Positions 54,487 to 63,286 of a stretch of 64,000 nt of DNA are shown here, piece by piece. Position numbers and translations under genes: made by a program. The stretch spans positions 183,144-247,143 of the forward strand of contig JAJPHR010000056.1 in NCBI GenBank assembly GCA_021325145.1, in the 5' to 3' direction. Source of the stretch: Verrucomicrobiota bacterium. GTDB taxonomy: Bacteria > Verrucomicrobiota > Verrucomicrobiia > Limisphaerales > Pedosphaeraceae. How positions within the stretch are numbered: position 1 is the stretch's first letter; each line of letters starts with the position of its first letter. The notes beneath the pieces were generated by a model, which searched no databases, was not told the DNA's origin, and saw nothing but the letters and a program-made list of their open reading frames with translations.

Positions 54487-54559
54487 GGCGGAGCGCAGAG
54501 CTCCTGTTCTGCGTGAACATCGGAATTATCAACCCGCGGAGCTGGAGTTCTGCGCTTCG
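54487..54559. repeat. Dispersed repeat, family A, paired copy
   Basis: GCGGAGCGCAGAGCTCCTGT on the left pairs imperfectly with CGCGGAGCTGGAGTTCTGCG on the right. It lies just upstream of the histone-deacetylase-like gene. Confidence 0.75.
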
Positions 54560-54585
54560 ACCGCGGCTGGCATCAGAGCAGCACC

Positions 54586-55449
54586 ATGAAAATCATCACT
54601 GATGAGCATTGCACCGGCTACTCGTCACCCGGACACCCGGAGCGGCCGGAACGCATCAGCCGCACGCTGGAACGGTTGCGCAGCCAGACCGAATTGCCCA
54701 TCTCCTGGGACAAGCCGCTGCCGGCTGACGAAACGGCCATTCTGCGCGCCCATTCAGAAAGGCTGGTCGCCCGATTGAACGTGGCCGAAGATTTCGACGG
54801 GGACACACCGTATCATCCGAAGATCGCCGAACACGCGCGCCGTTCCGTGGGCGCGGGACTGGCAGCCCTCAAGTCGGCCCGCGCCGGCCAAGCTGCATTT
54901 AGCCTCATGCGACCACCGGGACATCATGCCACCCGGGAACGCATCATGGGCTTTTGCTATCTCAACAATATTGCCATTGCCGCTCTCGAAGCTCTCGCCA
55001 CCGGCGCGAAAAAAGTCGCCGTTTATGACTTCGACGTTCATCATGGCAATGGAACTGAGGACATTCTGCTCAACCACCCCGGGGCCGCGTTTTTTTCGAT
55101 TCATCAGTACCCGTGCTATCCGGGCACTGGCGCTTCCGATGTTGGCAATAATTGTTTCAATTACCCCGTTGCGCCCTACACACCGCGAGCTGAATACCGC
55201 AGCGTGCTCGCCCGCGCGCTTGAAGAGCTCAAGAAATTTGGTCCCGATCTTGTCACTGTCTCCGCCGGTTTCGACGCGTATGCGCGCGATCCGCTCGCCC
55301 AGGAAACGCTTGAAGCGGAGGATTATCATTGGCTGGGCGAGTCCATCCGCAAACTGGGCATTCCCACTTTCTCGCTGCTGGAAGGTGGTTATAGCGATGA
55401 TTTGCCCGAGTTGATCCTGGCGTATTTGAAAGGGTTGGAAGGACTGTGA
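54586..55449 (+). CDS. Histone deacetylase family (AcuC/polyamine deacetylase-like) enzyme
   Basis: 287 residues. RPPGHHATRERIMGFCYLNN supplies the catalytic histidine pair and DFDVHHGNGTEDILL the metal ligands; SAGFDAYARDPLA and LLEGGYSDDLPE complete the pattern. Bacterial members deacetylate acetyl-polyamines, acetoin-related proteins or peptide chains. The downstream hydrolase overlaps by 4 bases (GTGA), which implies tight coupling. Confidence 0.92.
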   Translation: MKIITDEHCTGYSSPGHPERPERISRTLERLRSQTELPISWDKPLPADETAILRAHSERLVARLNVAEDFDGDTPYHPKIAEHARRSVGAGLAALKSARAGQAAFSLMRPPGHHATRERIMGFCYLNNIAIAALEALATGAKKVAVYDFDVHHGNGTEDILLNHPGAAFFSIHQYPCYPGTGASDVGNNCFNYPVAPYTPRAEYRSVLARALEELKKFGPDLVTVSAGFDAYARDPLAQETLEAEDYHWLGESIRKLGIPTFSLLEGGYSDDLPELILAYLKGLEGL

Positions 55450-56144
55450 CCAAAGTAACTTTCAAGCTGGGAAAAACTGAAATCCAGGCGCTCGTCCACC
55501 AGGCTGATGGGGCGGGACTCACCATGCTAAATGTTCACGATGACGAAGACACCTCCGTGCAGGCCGGATTGGCCAACATCCAGAAGTACGGCGGCCGGGT
55601 CATCGAACTCGCTCATTCCGGCGAACGCCTGATCACCTTCGGCTTGGGTGGCCGCAACTATTCATTCGATCCGAACCGGATTTTTTCCGACACAGGCATC
55701 GCCGAAACATTGAAGCTGCAAAGCGCCTGGTCTGCGGAAGCCCACGCCGAGGTGCGGGCTTTTGCGGCGGCGTATCTCAGCCGGTTTGCCCTGGAAAGCG
55801 AACCCGTGATCGTTGCGCTCCACAACACCATGGAAGGCCCATTTTCCGTTGAGAGTTTTCTTCCCGCCGGCAATTACGGTTCCAGTGTCGCGGAAATCCA
55901 GGTAAACCCCGAGCGCAGCAAGTTTGATTTCTTTTATGTTACGAACCGCCGATTCTTCGAGTATCTGAAGCGGCTCGATTTCAATGTGGTGCTGCAGGAC
56001 AACGAGCGCGTCGCTGACGATGGTTCCTTGTCGGTTCACTTTTCCAGAAAAGGAATTCCGTACATTAACGTCGAAGCGGAAGTGCGCCACTTACCAGCCC
56101 AAATCGAGATGCTCAAAGTTGTCCGCGAGATGCTGGCCGGATAA
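55446..56144 (+). CDS. M14-like metallohydrolase, unrecognised family
   Basis: 232 residues from a GTG that overlaps the deacetylase stop. No named family, but metal-binding marks of M14 peptidase/aspartoacylase enzymes are visible: HDDE at 31-34 (HxxE), a DPNR at about 75-78 like the DLNR of that family, H126 in VIVALHNT and a candidate catalytic glutamate at 210 in INVEAEV. The tail is helical (QIEMLKVVREMLAG). It may remove an acyl or amino-acid group from the same substrate as the deacetylase. This function is inference. Confidence 0.65.
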   Translation: MTKVTFKLGKTEIQALVHQADGAGLTMLNVHDDEDTSVQAGLANIQKYGGRVIELAHSGERLITFGLGGRNYSFDPNRIFSDTGIAETLKLQSAWSAEAHAEVRAFAAAYLSRFALESEPVIVALHNTMEGPFSVESFLPAGNYGSSVAEIQVNPERSKFDFFYVTNRRFFEYLKRLDFNVVLQDNERVADDGSLSVHFSRKGIPYINVEAEVRHLPAQIEMLKVVREMLAG

Positions 56145-56170
56145 CAGCGAGGCGCATTGGGTCGGACGCG

Positions 56171-56234
56171 TTGGAAGATTCTCCAGCCGGCAGTTTGGCA
56201 TCCGCCTTGCCGCTTAAAGGCAGGACTCCCTACT
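56171..56234. repeat. Dispersed repeat, family C-like
   Basis: CTCCAGCCGGCAGTTTGGCA and AGGCAGGACTCCCTAC resemble the family C words found near 12060, 16390 and 27045, in a degenerate form. Confidence 0.4.
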
Positions 56235-56260
56235 TGCGGCATTTGGGTTCCAGCCCTGTT

Positions 56261-57364
56261 TCAAATATGCTCCGCAATGGTTGGCGGGTGCTCATACGCG
56301 GTCTGCAGTTCCGGCGGCAGTGACCCCCCTTCGCGCGCCAAAACCCGATAAGTCCGAATCTGGAGGGAGAGGTTCATGCCGTCGCGCAATCCTAACAGCG
56401 CATACTCCTCCTTCGTAATGCGTGACCGCAACGTCAAGCCCGAGGGAAGTTCAAGTTCCAACCGCAGCATGATTCCCAGAAAATAAGTGCGCCGCAGCAC
56501 GGCGCGATACCGGTATAACGCCAGATCCGGTGAAACCTGCACCGCATATGGGCGAAAGCCGATCCGCAGCCGCGTGCCATCCGGCTGCGTCGGCGCTGGA
56601 AACTCGAGTTCATTCACGCGTCCCACGCCCTTGCGAACCTCGACTTCCAGGACGTTCATGACGCCGATGAAGCGGGCCACGAACTCGTTTACCGGCTGTT
56701 CGTACACCTCGCGCGGCGCGCCGATCTGTTCCAGATTGCCCTTCGAAAAAATCACGATGCGGTCGGACACCTCCATCGCTTCCTCCTGGTCGTGAGTCAC
56801 GAACAAGGTGGTGACATTCAAGTCCTTGTGCAAATGGACGAGCCATTCGCGCAATTCCTGGCGAATCTTCGCGTCCACTGCGCCAAACGGCTCGTCCAGG
56901 AGCAACACGCCCGGCTTGGACGCCAGCGCGCGCGCAATCGCCACCCGCTGCCGTTGCCCGCCGGAAAGTTGATGCGGATAACGCCTCTCCAACCCGTCGA
57001 GGCCAAGCAATTTCAACAACTCCGTGACGCGAGCCTCGATGTCCGCGCGTTTCCACTTCTTGATTTTGAGCCCGAAAGCGATGTTCTTGAACACATTCAT
57101 GTTCTTGAACAACGCGTAATTCTGGAACACAAACCCGATGTTGCGCTTCCGAACCGAAATGTCATTGACCCGTTTGCCGCGGATGAAAATGTCGCCCTCG
57201 GTCGGCACTTCCAGGCCGGCAATCATGCGGAGCACGGTGGTTTTGCCGCCGCCGCTCGGCCCGAGCAGGGCCATCAGCTCGCCCTCTTTCACGGAGAAGT
57301 TGACGCTGTTCACCGCGGCGACTTCGCCGAATTTTTTGCTGACGTTTTTTAATTCGATGCTCAT
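56261..57364 (-). CDS. cysA: Sulfate/thiosulfate ABC transporter ATP-binding protein CysA
   Basis: 367 residues from the ATG at 57364 (MSIELKNVSKKFGE); the longer frame from 57646 adds unlike sequence. Walker A GPSGGGKTT, signature LSGGQRQRVAIARAL, Walker B LLLDEPFGAVDAKIR and the CysA-type C-terminal regulatory domain are present. It powers sulfate import with CysT and CysW. It is the last gene of the cassette, 19 bases after cysW. Confidence 0.93.
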   Translation of the reverse strand: MSIELKNVSKKFGEVAAVNSVNFSVKEGELMALLGPSGGGKTTVLRMIAGLEVPTEGDIFIRGKRVNDISVRKRNIGFVFQNYALFKNMNVFKNIAFGLKIKKWKRADIEARVTELLKLLGLDGLERRYPHQLSGGQRQRVAIARALASKPGVLLLDEPFGAVDAKIRQELREWLVHLHKDLNVTTLFVTHDQEEAMEVSDRIVIFSKGNLEQIGAPREVYEQPVNEFVARFIGVMNVLEVEVRKGVGRVNELEFPAPTQPDGTRLRIGFRPYAVQVSPDLALYRYRAVLRRTYFLGIMLRLELELPSGLTLRSRITKEEYALLGLRDGMNLSLQIRTYRVLAREGGSLPPELQTAYEHPPTIAEHI

Positions 57365-57383
57365 GCGCCCGGAATCGCGAATT

Positions 57384-58313
57384 TCAAATTTGCGATTGGA
57401 AATTCGCCTCGGCCCTCTGCGCCAACTCGTAGTTGCGGCGGGTCTTCCATTCGACCCAAGTCTTGACGCCCAGGGTGAACAAGGCCAGCAAGGCCAGCAG
57501 GCTCGCGACGGCAAACGCCGCCGTGCCGCCGGAGAGCTTGCTGCTGTTGTATAGTTCCTCCACGCGCAGCGGCATCGTCTGGGTTTGGCCCGCGATCTTG
57601 CCGGAAACGACCGAGACTGCGCCGAACTCACCCATGGCGCGCGCATTGCACAAAATCACGCCGTACAACAGCCCCCATTTGACGGACGGCAGGGTCACGT
57701 GCCAGAAGGTTTGCCAGCCGCTCGCGCCGAGCGTCAGCGCCGCTTGTTCCTGTTCGGAGCCGGTGGCCTGCATCACGGGAATCAGTTCGCGCGCCACGAA
57801 GGGAAACGTGACAAAGATCGTGGCCATGACCATGCCCGGCACGGCGAAAATAATTTTGATGTTGTGGTCATCCAGCCATTGACCGAAGTAACCCTGCATG
57901 CCGAAGAGGAGCACAAACACCAGGCCGGAAACAACCGGTGAAACCGCAAACGGCAGGTCGATCAACGTAATGAGGATGGCTTTGCCGCGGAACTCGAACT
58001 TGGCAATCGCCCACGCCGCCGCGAGCCCGAAGACCACGTTCAGCGGCACGCTGATGGCGGCGATGATGAGCGTCAGGCGGATGGCCGACCAGGAGTCCGG
58101 CTCGGTGAGGGCAGCGAGGTAAAAGCGCACACCCTTTTCCAGCGCCTGATAAAACACATTCACCAGCGGGACGAGCAGAAACAGCAGCGCGAAAGCCAGC
58201 CCGATGGTGATCAGCGTCCACTTCACGAAGGCTGGTTCCTCCGTGCCACGACGCGAGGCGGTCCGCCGGGCTTTAAGATTTGATTGAATCGTGCCGGCCA
58301 TCTTAGCGTTCAA
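57384..58313 (-). CDS. cysW: Sulfate ABC transporter permease CysW
   Basis: 309 residues, six membrane helices. The EAA loop is seen as AALTLGASGWQTFWHVTLPS, the standard permease signature. MGEFGAVSVVSGKI is typical of the CysW/CysT class. It overlaps cysT by 11 bases and precedes cysA. Confidence 0.93.
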   Translation of the reverse strand: MNAKMAGTIQSNLKARRTASRRGTEEPAFVKWTLITIGLAFALLFLLVPLVNVFYQALEKGVRFYLAALTEPDSWSAIRLTLIIAAISVPLNVVFGLAAAWAIAKFEFRGKAILITLIDLPFAVSPVVSGLVFVLLFGMQGYFGQWLDDHNIKIIFAVPGMVMATIFVTFPFVARELIPVMQATGSEQEQAALTLGASGWQTFWHVTLPSVKWGLLYGVILCNARAMGEFGAVSVVSGKIAGQTQTMPLRVEELYNSSKLSGGTAAFAVASLLALLALFTLGVKTWVEWKTRRNYELAQRAEANFQSQI

Positions 58314-59127
58314 AATGGCTGGCCCAGCTTTCGAGCCAGTTGATGGAGATAAGGATCGCGAATGAAATGAGCATCAGCACAGCCGCAATGGCGGTGGCGC
58401 CATGATAGTCGTATTGATCCAGGCGAATCACGATCAAGTACGGCGCAATCTCCGTCTCGTAAATTCGATTGCCCGAAACGAATACGATCGAGCCGTACTC
58501 GCCCACCGCGCGGGCGAAGGCCAGGGCAAAACCGGTCACGACCGTTGGAAAGAGTGTCGGCGCGAGAATGCTGAAAAAGGTGCGCCAGCGGCTGGCGCCA
58601 AGGGTGGCGGCCGCTTCCTCGACTTCCTGTTCCAGGTTCTCCAAAACGGGTTGCAGCGTCCGCACCACGAACGGCAGGCCCACAAAGGTCAGCGCGATGA
58701 TCACCGCCAGGCGTGTGTAAGCTCCATTGATTCCCAGCGGGACGAGGAATCGGCCCAGCCAGCCGTTGCCGGCAAACAGGCTGCAGAGCGTGAGGCCCGC
58801 GACCGCCGTGGGCAGCGCGAAAGGGAAATCGACGAGCGCGTCGATGAACCGCTTGCCCCAAAATTCGTAACGCACCAGGATCCAGGCAAGCAGCGTCCCG
58901 AAAATCGCATTTACCAGCGCGGCAAGCAAGGAGGCCCCGAACGTCAGCTTGTAAGCCGCCAGCGCCCGGGGATCCGTTGTCAGCCGCCAGAAATCATGCC
59001 AGGAAAGTTGAAAGGCTTTGAGGAAAAGCGCAGCGACGGGAATGAGCACGAGCGCGCTGAGGTAAAACAGCGTGTAGCCCATCGTCAGCCCAAAGCCGGG
59101 CAACGGGTTGAATTTTTTTTCGGCCAT
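58303..59127 (-). CDS. cysT: Sulfate ABC transporter permease CysT
   Basis: 274 residues, six membrane helices, with the EAA loop as AAATLGASRWRTFFSILAP and VGEYGSIVFVSGN, shared with CysW. FPFALPTAVAGLTLCSLFAGNGWLG is a CysT-type block. It follows the M14 hydrolase gene after a 207-base gap that contains a repeat. Confidence 0.93.
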   Translation of the reverse strand: MAEKKFNPLPGFGLTMGYTLFYLSALVLIPVAALFLKAFQLSWHDFWRLTTDPRALAAYKLTFGASLLAALVNAIFGTLLAWILVRYEFWGKRFIDALVDFPFALPTAVAGLTLCSLFAGNGWLGRFLVPLGINGAYTRLAVIIALTFVGLPFVVRTLQPVLENLEQEVEEAAATLGASRWRTFFSILAPTLFPTVVTGFALAFARAVGEYGSIVFVSGNRIYETEIAPYLIVIRLDQYDYHGATAIAAVLMLISFAILISINWLESWASHFER

Positions 59128-59252
59128 GCGTCAGCGGAAGCTCGACGCAAAAGCTATCTTAAGTTGTTGCACCAGTAAAAAGGTATTTCACAAGGAATGT
59201 GTCAGTATCAGCGAATACGGAGCCGGCGTCGATTGAGCGCCACGCCATGATC

Positions 59253-59279
59253 CCGCAGAGCAAGGGCTCTGCGCTCCGT
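59253..59279. repeat. Dispersed repeat, family A, single copy
   Basis: CCGCAGAGCAAGGGCTCTGC and the following GCTCCG; a hairpin copy inside the gap between the M14 gene and cysT of the sulfate cassette. Confidence 0.7.
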
Positions 59280-59334
59280 CAACTGCCGACACTTTGTGTT
59301 TTCGCGTTCTCAAGCGGGCCATTCCTTCCAACCG

Positions 59335-60237
59335 CTAGATGTTCTGTGCAATGGCCATGAGGTAACGGTATTCCACCAGAATGGTTTGGAGCGCGGCGGA
59401 AAAGGCTTCGACTTGCCGGTGCAACGAGGCCTTTTGCGGGGTTTCCAGCGTGATCTCGAAGGGCGGCCGCTGCATATCGCGGGGTGCGCGTAATACTCCG
59501 TCAAAGCATTGCGAAACAATGCCGTTGCGCGCAGCGAAGCCGTCGATCTGCCGCTGATGGTTGCGCGGCAGGAACTGTTCCGCCTCCCGCAATGCCGGTT
59601 CCAGCAGGTGCTCGGAAAGGACCGCGCCGGCCACGTAGCCGTAGAGGCCGTCACTGGTATCATCGGCATGGAGGCTGATGATGCCGTCGAACGCATGCGT
59701 CCAGATTTCCGTCTCCAACAATCTGACTTCCGGCTCGCGCGAATCCCGCCAGAACAGGCGGTTGAGGTCGATGCCGGCTCGCGAATGCCGCGTGTTGTCC
59801 TCGAAGCCGGTTGGATTGCAGAGTGGGTAGAAGAAGAGGCAATAGCCCTTCGCGAATTCGGGATTTTTTTCCAACGCCGCTGCGAAACGCGTCAACGCCA
59901 GCGCGCCTTCCGGTTCATCGCCGTGAATGGCGGCGAAAATGCCAATTCGAATAGTATCGCCGCCGCCCTTGGGGCCGAGGAAAATGTAGCGCGGCATCAC
60001 GTATTTTTGGCCGTTGCTTTCGAACTGGCCGAAAGGCTTTTTGATCAAGTGGTCGGATTGGTCGGCGAGTTGGTCGAGTTGGGCCAGCAACCGATCCGTC
60101 GCGCGCCGCTCGGGCAATGGCGTTTTGACGACTGGCTGCGTGGTGGGAAGAGTTGGTTCCGTGTCGGTCATATTAATCGTGGTTGGTGGAATTGCGTTTT
60201 CTTCAAGGTTTGTGCCGGCTGGTTTTGCGGCGGTCAT
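59335..60237 (-). CDS. Succinylglutamate desuccinylase/aspartoacylase-like M14 hydrolase
   Basis: 300 residues. [18 protein letters not shown] carries the His and Glu zinc ligands, [28 protein letters not shown] the NPxG and DLNR marks, and [12 protein letters not shown] a later His. It belongs to the M14 aspartoacylase/AstE type. It starts with an ATGA overlap with the sulfate-binding protein stop, so it is part of the sulfate cassette, which is not expected for a normal sulfate operon. It could release sulfur-containing or acylated amino acids before uptake, but it has no signal peptide. Confidence 0.82.
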   Translation of the reverse strand: MTAAKPAGTNLEENAIPPTTINMTDTEPTLPTTQPVVKTPLPERRATDRLLAQLDQLADQSDHLIKKPFGQFESNGQKYVMPRYIFLGPKGGGDTIRIGIFAAIHGDEPEGALALTRFAAALEKNPEFAKGYCLFFYPLCNPTGFEDNTRHSRAGIDLNRLFWRDSREPEVRLLETEIWTHAFDGIISLHADDTSDGLYGYVAGAVLSEHLLEPALREAEQFLPRNHQRQIDGFAARNGIVSQCFDGVLRAPRDMQRPPFEITLETPQKASLHRQVEAFSAALQTILVEYRYLMAIAQNI

Positions 60238-61298
60238 CGGCTCCCCTGATAGATTTCGTCGAACGTGCCGCCGTCATCAAAGTGCGTCGTTTGCGCCTTT
60301 TGCCAGCCGCCGAAGAGTTCGTCGATGGTAAACAATTTCAGTTGCGGGAATTCGGCGGCGTGTTTCTGCGCCACGGATTCCAAGCGCGGGCGATAGTGAT
60401 TTCGCGCGGCGATCTCCTGGCCTTCTTCGCTGTAGAGGTGTTCCAAGTACGCCTTGGCGATGGCCTCGGTGCCGTGCCGTTTCGCGAATTTATCCACGAC
60501 GGCCACGGGAGGTTCGGCCAGAATGCTGATCGAAGGTATGATGATCTCGAACTTGCCCTTGCCGTCCTCGGCCACGCTCGACAGCGCCTCGTTTTCCCAG
60601 GCGATTAAGACGTCGCCGATGCCGCGCTGGACAAAAGTCGTGGTCGCACCGCGCGCGCCGGTGTCCAGGACGGGCACATTCTTGAAGATCGCCTTCAAGA
60701 AAGCCCTGGCTTTGGCTTCGTCGCCGTTCGAGCGTTTGAGTTCGTAACCGTAAGCGGCGAGGTAATTCCAGCGCGCGCCGCCAGAGGTCTTCGGGTTGGG
60801 CGTAATGACCGAAACGCCGGGCCTGGCCAGATCGTCCCAGTCCTTGATTCCCTTGGGATTCCCTTTGCGGACCAGGAGCACAATTGTGGAGGTGTAGGGC
60901 GAACTGTTGTTTGGAAGGCGCGTCTGCCAATTCGCTGGCAGGAGGCGCGCGCGCGTGGCGAGGACGTCAATGTCGTACGCCAGCGCGAACGTGACCACGT
61001 CCGCTTCCAAGCCATCGATGACCGCACGGGCCTGTTTGCCGGAACCGCCGTGCGACTGTTTGATGGTTATTAGTTGATCGGCCTTGCCCTTCCAATAGTT
61101 AACGAATGCGACGTTGTAGTCCTGGTAAAGCTCCCGGGTGGGATCGTATGAGACGTTGAGGATGCTCCGTTCGGCGGCGCTGCTGTTGCGGGGCAATCCA
61201 CCGGCCAGGCAGGCCAGCGTCAGTAATATCAAAAGACCCGCGGCCTTGTTCGGGGCTGCGAACATTTCGCCGACACTTCGCTCTGGGAATCCGTTCAT
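60234..61298 (-). CDS. sbp: Sulfate-binding protein (Sbp/CysP)
   Basis: 354 residues from the ATG at 61298; the one at 61265 is also possible and the frame from 61415 contains a repeat. A signal helix ([18 protein letters not shown]) and [54 protein letters not shown] and IAWENEALS are typical of Sbp. It binds sulfate or thiosulfate in the periplasm and passes it to CysT/CysW. It follows the porin gene and is coupled to the M14 gene. Confidence 0.92.
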   Translation of the reverse strand: MNGFPERSVGEMFAAPNKAAGLLILLTLACLAGGLPRNSSAAERSILNVSYDPTRELYQDYNVAFVNYWKGKADQLITIKQSHGGSGKQARAVIDGLEADVVTFALAYDIDVLATRARLLPANWQTRLPNNSSPYTSTIVLLVRKGNPKGIKDWDDLARPGVSVITPNPKTSGGARWNYLAAYGYELKRSNGDEAKARAFLKAIFKNVPVLDTGARGATTTFVQRGIGDVLIAWENEALSSVAEDGKGKFEIIIPSISILAEPPVAVVDKFAKRHGTEAIAKAYLEHLYSEEGQEIAARNHYRPRLESVAQKHAAEFPQLKLFTIDELFGGWQKAQTTHFDDGGTFDEIYQGSR

Positions 61299-61347
61299 GG
61301 AGGATGCAGCGTCGGGTTCCAAATCCACGCAATTATTAGCCGGGTCA

Positions 61348-61375
61348 CGCGGAGCTGGAGCTCTGCGCTCCGCCG
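61348..61375. repeat. Dispersed repeat, family A, single copy
   Basis: CGCGGAGCTGGAGCTCTGCG and the following CTCCGCCGG, between the porin and sulfate-binding protein genes. Confidence 0.7.
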
Positions 61376-61433
61376 GCTGCGTCGCCCAATTTTCAATGAC
61401 TCCAATTTGTTTCATTTCTCCTCCGATAGTTGG

Positions 61434-62897
61434 TTAAAATCCCAGTTGAACCCGGGTAAATAGGGTGTTCTCCGGTTGGCGCGTCACCGCCGATGGGGCG
61501 GTGGTGACGGCCGAGGTGCCGCCGCCGCCGCCGAAGGTCGTGCGCGAAAAGCTCGTCATCACTTTGACGTTCCTATTCAGCCACCAGTTCAATCCGAACG
61601 ACCATTCGAGCGCGGAGTGCGCGGAAGTGGTCGGATCGGCATAAACCGGGAAGGCGGCCCGGTCAATGTTCAACTGCGAGACACGCGCGGCCAATTCCCA
61701 CGCACCCCATTTTCCGGATTTGGGATCAAACGGTTCATCCGGAATGACGCCGGTAAAGGTGTTGTCCTCGCCCGTGAATACCCAGGAGGCGGTGAGGTTC
61801 CAGGCCTTGTTCTCCAACCGGTGCGAAGCCGCGCCGGTGGTCACCGCCTGGTCTGAGATGACATACTCGCCCAGCAAGGCGAAGGGTCCCCAATGATAAA
61901 ACGCCTGCGGAGAGAGCCGCCATAATTCACCATTGGCCGTGACTGTGGATCGATAGGCGAAGAACTGCTGCTGGCCCACAGTCACGTATCCCGGAGTCGA
62001 TCCGCCGGTCGTCGCCGGCAATCCGGCGGCGGTGGCAGTGGTCCCGAACCCGCCACCGATACCAAACCCGAGTCCTTGCAAGCCCCGGACATTGGTTTGC
62101 TTGAACGGTTGCACAAACAGCCTTCCAGCGGCAGCTTTGTCGTCGGTAAAGGCCGAGTTTGAGGAATTCCGTTCGTCCCCCACCCCGTTGAAAATGCCGC
62201 CCGCGTAGGCCAGGACGCCATCCCAAAGTTGCCCGTGCAGCATCACTCCCAGATCACGGTTCGGCACCAGGTCGGTGGCGAGTGAGCGTTCATTGAACGT
62301 CAGAAAGACATCGGATTGCAATTGCTCGAGTCCGATGGGCGTTTTGAACTTGCCGACCCGGAGTTGCAACTCCGGGGAATAACGATAGTTCAGGTAAGCG
62401 TCGAAGATCTGCGGAGACGGCGCCGTGCCCGCGCCGCCGCCGTTGTTTCCCGTGCCGAAATCAGGGACAAACAGAAAATCGAAATCGTGATAAACCGTGC
62501 CTTCGATAATCGGTCGCGCACGGCGCAGGAGGAAACCGTCGTTGCCCGGAATGCCATGATCGCTGAAGAAGGTGCGCGAATCGACCTGCAGGACGCCTTC
62601 GAGTTTCAGGCCGAAGTTTCCGTTCGCCGATTTGAAGCCAAAGCCATCCTGTCCAACGATGAGTTGGGGGGTGTCTTTCTTGATTTGAACCGCCTGCGCA
62701 TCGGCGGCCTCCTTGTCCACTTCCCGGTTGCGCTCCAGGACTTTTACTTTTTCTTCCAATTCCTTGACACGCTGGATCAGCGCCTGGACATCGGCGCTGG
62801 AGGGATCTTCGGCGCGAGCCGGATGAATGCTGAATTGCGTGGCGACCAGCGCCGCGGCAGCGGTGAGTCGTTGGATTCTCCTTCGGTTGGTTTTCAT
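61434..62897 (-). CDS. OprO/OprP-like outer-membrane porin
   Basis: 487 residues with a signal peptide (LTAAAALVATQFSIHPARA) and an N-terminal coiled coil (VQALIQRVKELEEKVKVLE). NFGLKLEGVLQVDSRTFF, AYLNYRYSPELQLRVGKFKTPIG and the many aromatic strands match the phosphate-selective porin O/P family. Its place at the head of the sulfate cassette suggests it admits sulfate or related anions through the outer membrane. The C-terminal strand ends with VQLGF. Confidence 0.9.
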   Translation of the reverse strand: MKTNRRRIQRLTAAAALVATQFSIHPARAEDPSSADVQALIQRVKELEEKVKVLERNREVDKEAADAQAVQIKKDTPQLIVGQDGFGFKSANGNFGLKLEGVLQVDSRTFFSDHGIPGNDGFLLRRARPIIEGTVYHDFDFLFVPDFGTGNNGGGAGTAPSPQIFDAYLNYRYSPELQLRVGKFKTPIGLEQLQSDVFLTFNERSLATDLVPNRDLGVMLHGQLWDGVLAYAGGIFNGVGDERNSSNSAFTDDKAAAGRLFVQPFKQTNVRGLQGLGFGIGGGFGTTATAAGLPATTGGSTPGYVTVGQQQFFAYRSTVTANGELWRLSPQAFYHWGPFALLGEYVISDQAVTTGAASHRLENKAWNLTASWVFTGEDNTFTGVIPDEPFDPKSGKWGAWELAARVSQLNIDRAAFPVYADPTTSAHSALEWSFGLNWWLNRNVKVMTSFSRTTFGGGGGTSAVTTAPSAVTRQPENTLFTRVQLGF

Positions 62898-63106
62898 GAG
62901 TTGGTGAACTTCCTTGGTGGGTCAGTTCTCAGGTTGCGGTGGTTCTACTCTCCGTGGCACTGAATCGCAATAGTGCAGTTACCCCGTCCACGAACTGAGT
63001 CAGGGGGGCTGGTCGCCGGATCATCTCAGGTTCACCGGCATGGTGGGGGCGAGTCGCCCTCACCCCTGCGTTCCATTTACGATTCAATGTCATTGCCATT
63101 AATGTG
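62898..63106 (-). promoter_or_regulatory. Long 5' leader of the sulfate cassette
   Basis: From the predicted start of transcription near 63106 to the porin ATG there are about 209 bases, with possible hairpins (GCCGG..CCGGC, GCACT..AGTGC). No riboswitch known to me is recognised. A Shine-Dalgarno-like AAGGAAG lies 13 bases before the ATG. Confidence 0.4.
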
Positions 63107-63112
63107 AGCACG

Positions 63113-63140
63113 AGATTAGCACTAATCTACACTATGTCAA
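63113..63140 (-). promoter_or_regulatory. Promoter of the sulfate cassette with Rrf2-type operator palindrome
   Basis: On the minus strand TTGACA (63135-63140) and TAATCT (63113-63118) are 16 bases apart. AGATTAG-TG-CTAATCT, a 16-base palindrome at 63113-63128, covers the -10 word and part of the spacer. It is the best candidate operator for the adjacent Rrf2 protein. Confidence 0.65.
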
Positions 63141-63203
63141 TAGAGATTTGTATATTTATTTATGGCCTGTTTTTATGGGGTTTTTGTTAAGGTTTGTTAA
63201 ATC

Positions 63204-63231
63204 TTGACCGATTCCGTGTAGATTGTATGAT
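63204..63231 (+). promoter_or_regulatory. Promoter of the Rrf2 gene
   Basis: TTGACC (63204-63209) and TATGAT (63226-63231) are 16 bases apart, about 56 bases before the rrf2 ATG. Confidence 0.5.
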
Positions 63232-63286
63232 GTAATCGAACTATGGCCAGCCGAAGCCCCAATTGCGGTCAAGCCGCGCTGATAAA

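Noticed and set aside
62898..63106. TPP or SAM riboswitch in the porin leader
   Set aside because: CTGAGATGAT resembles part of the thi-box, but the other conserved TPP blocks and the SAM core are missing.
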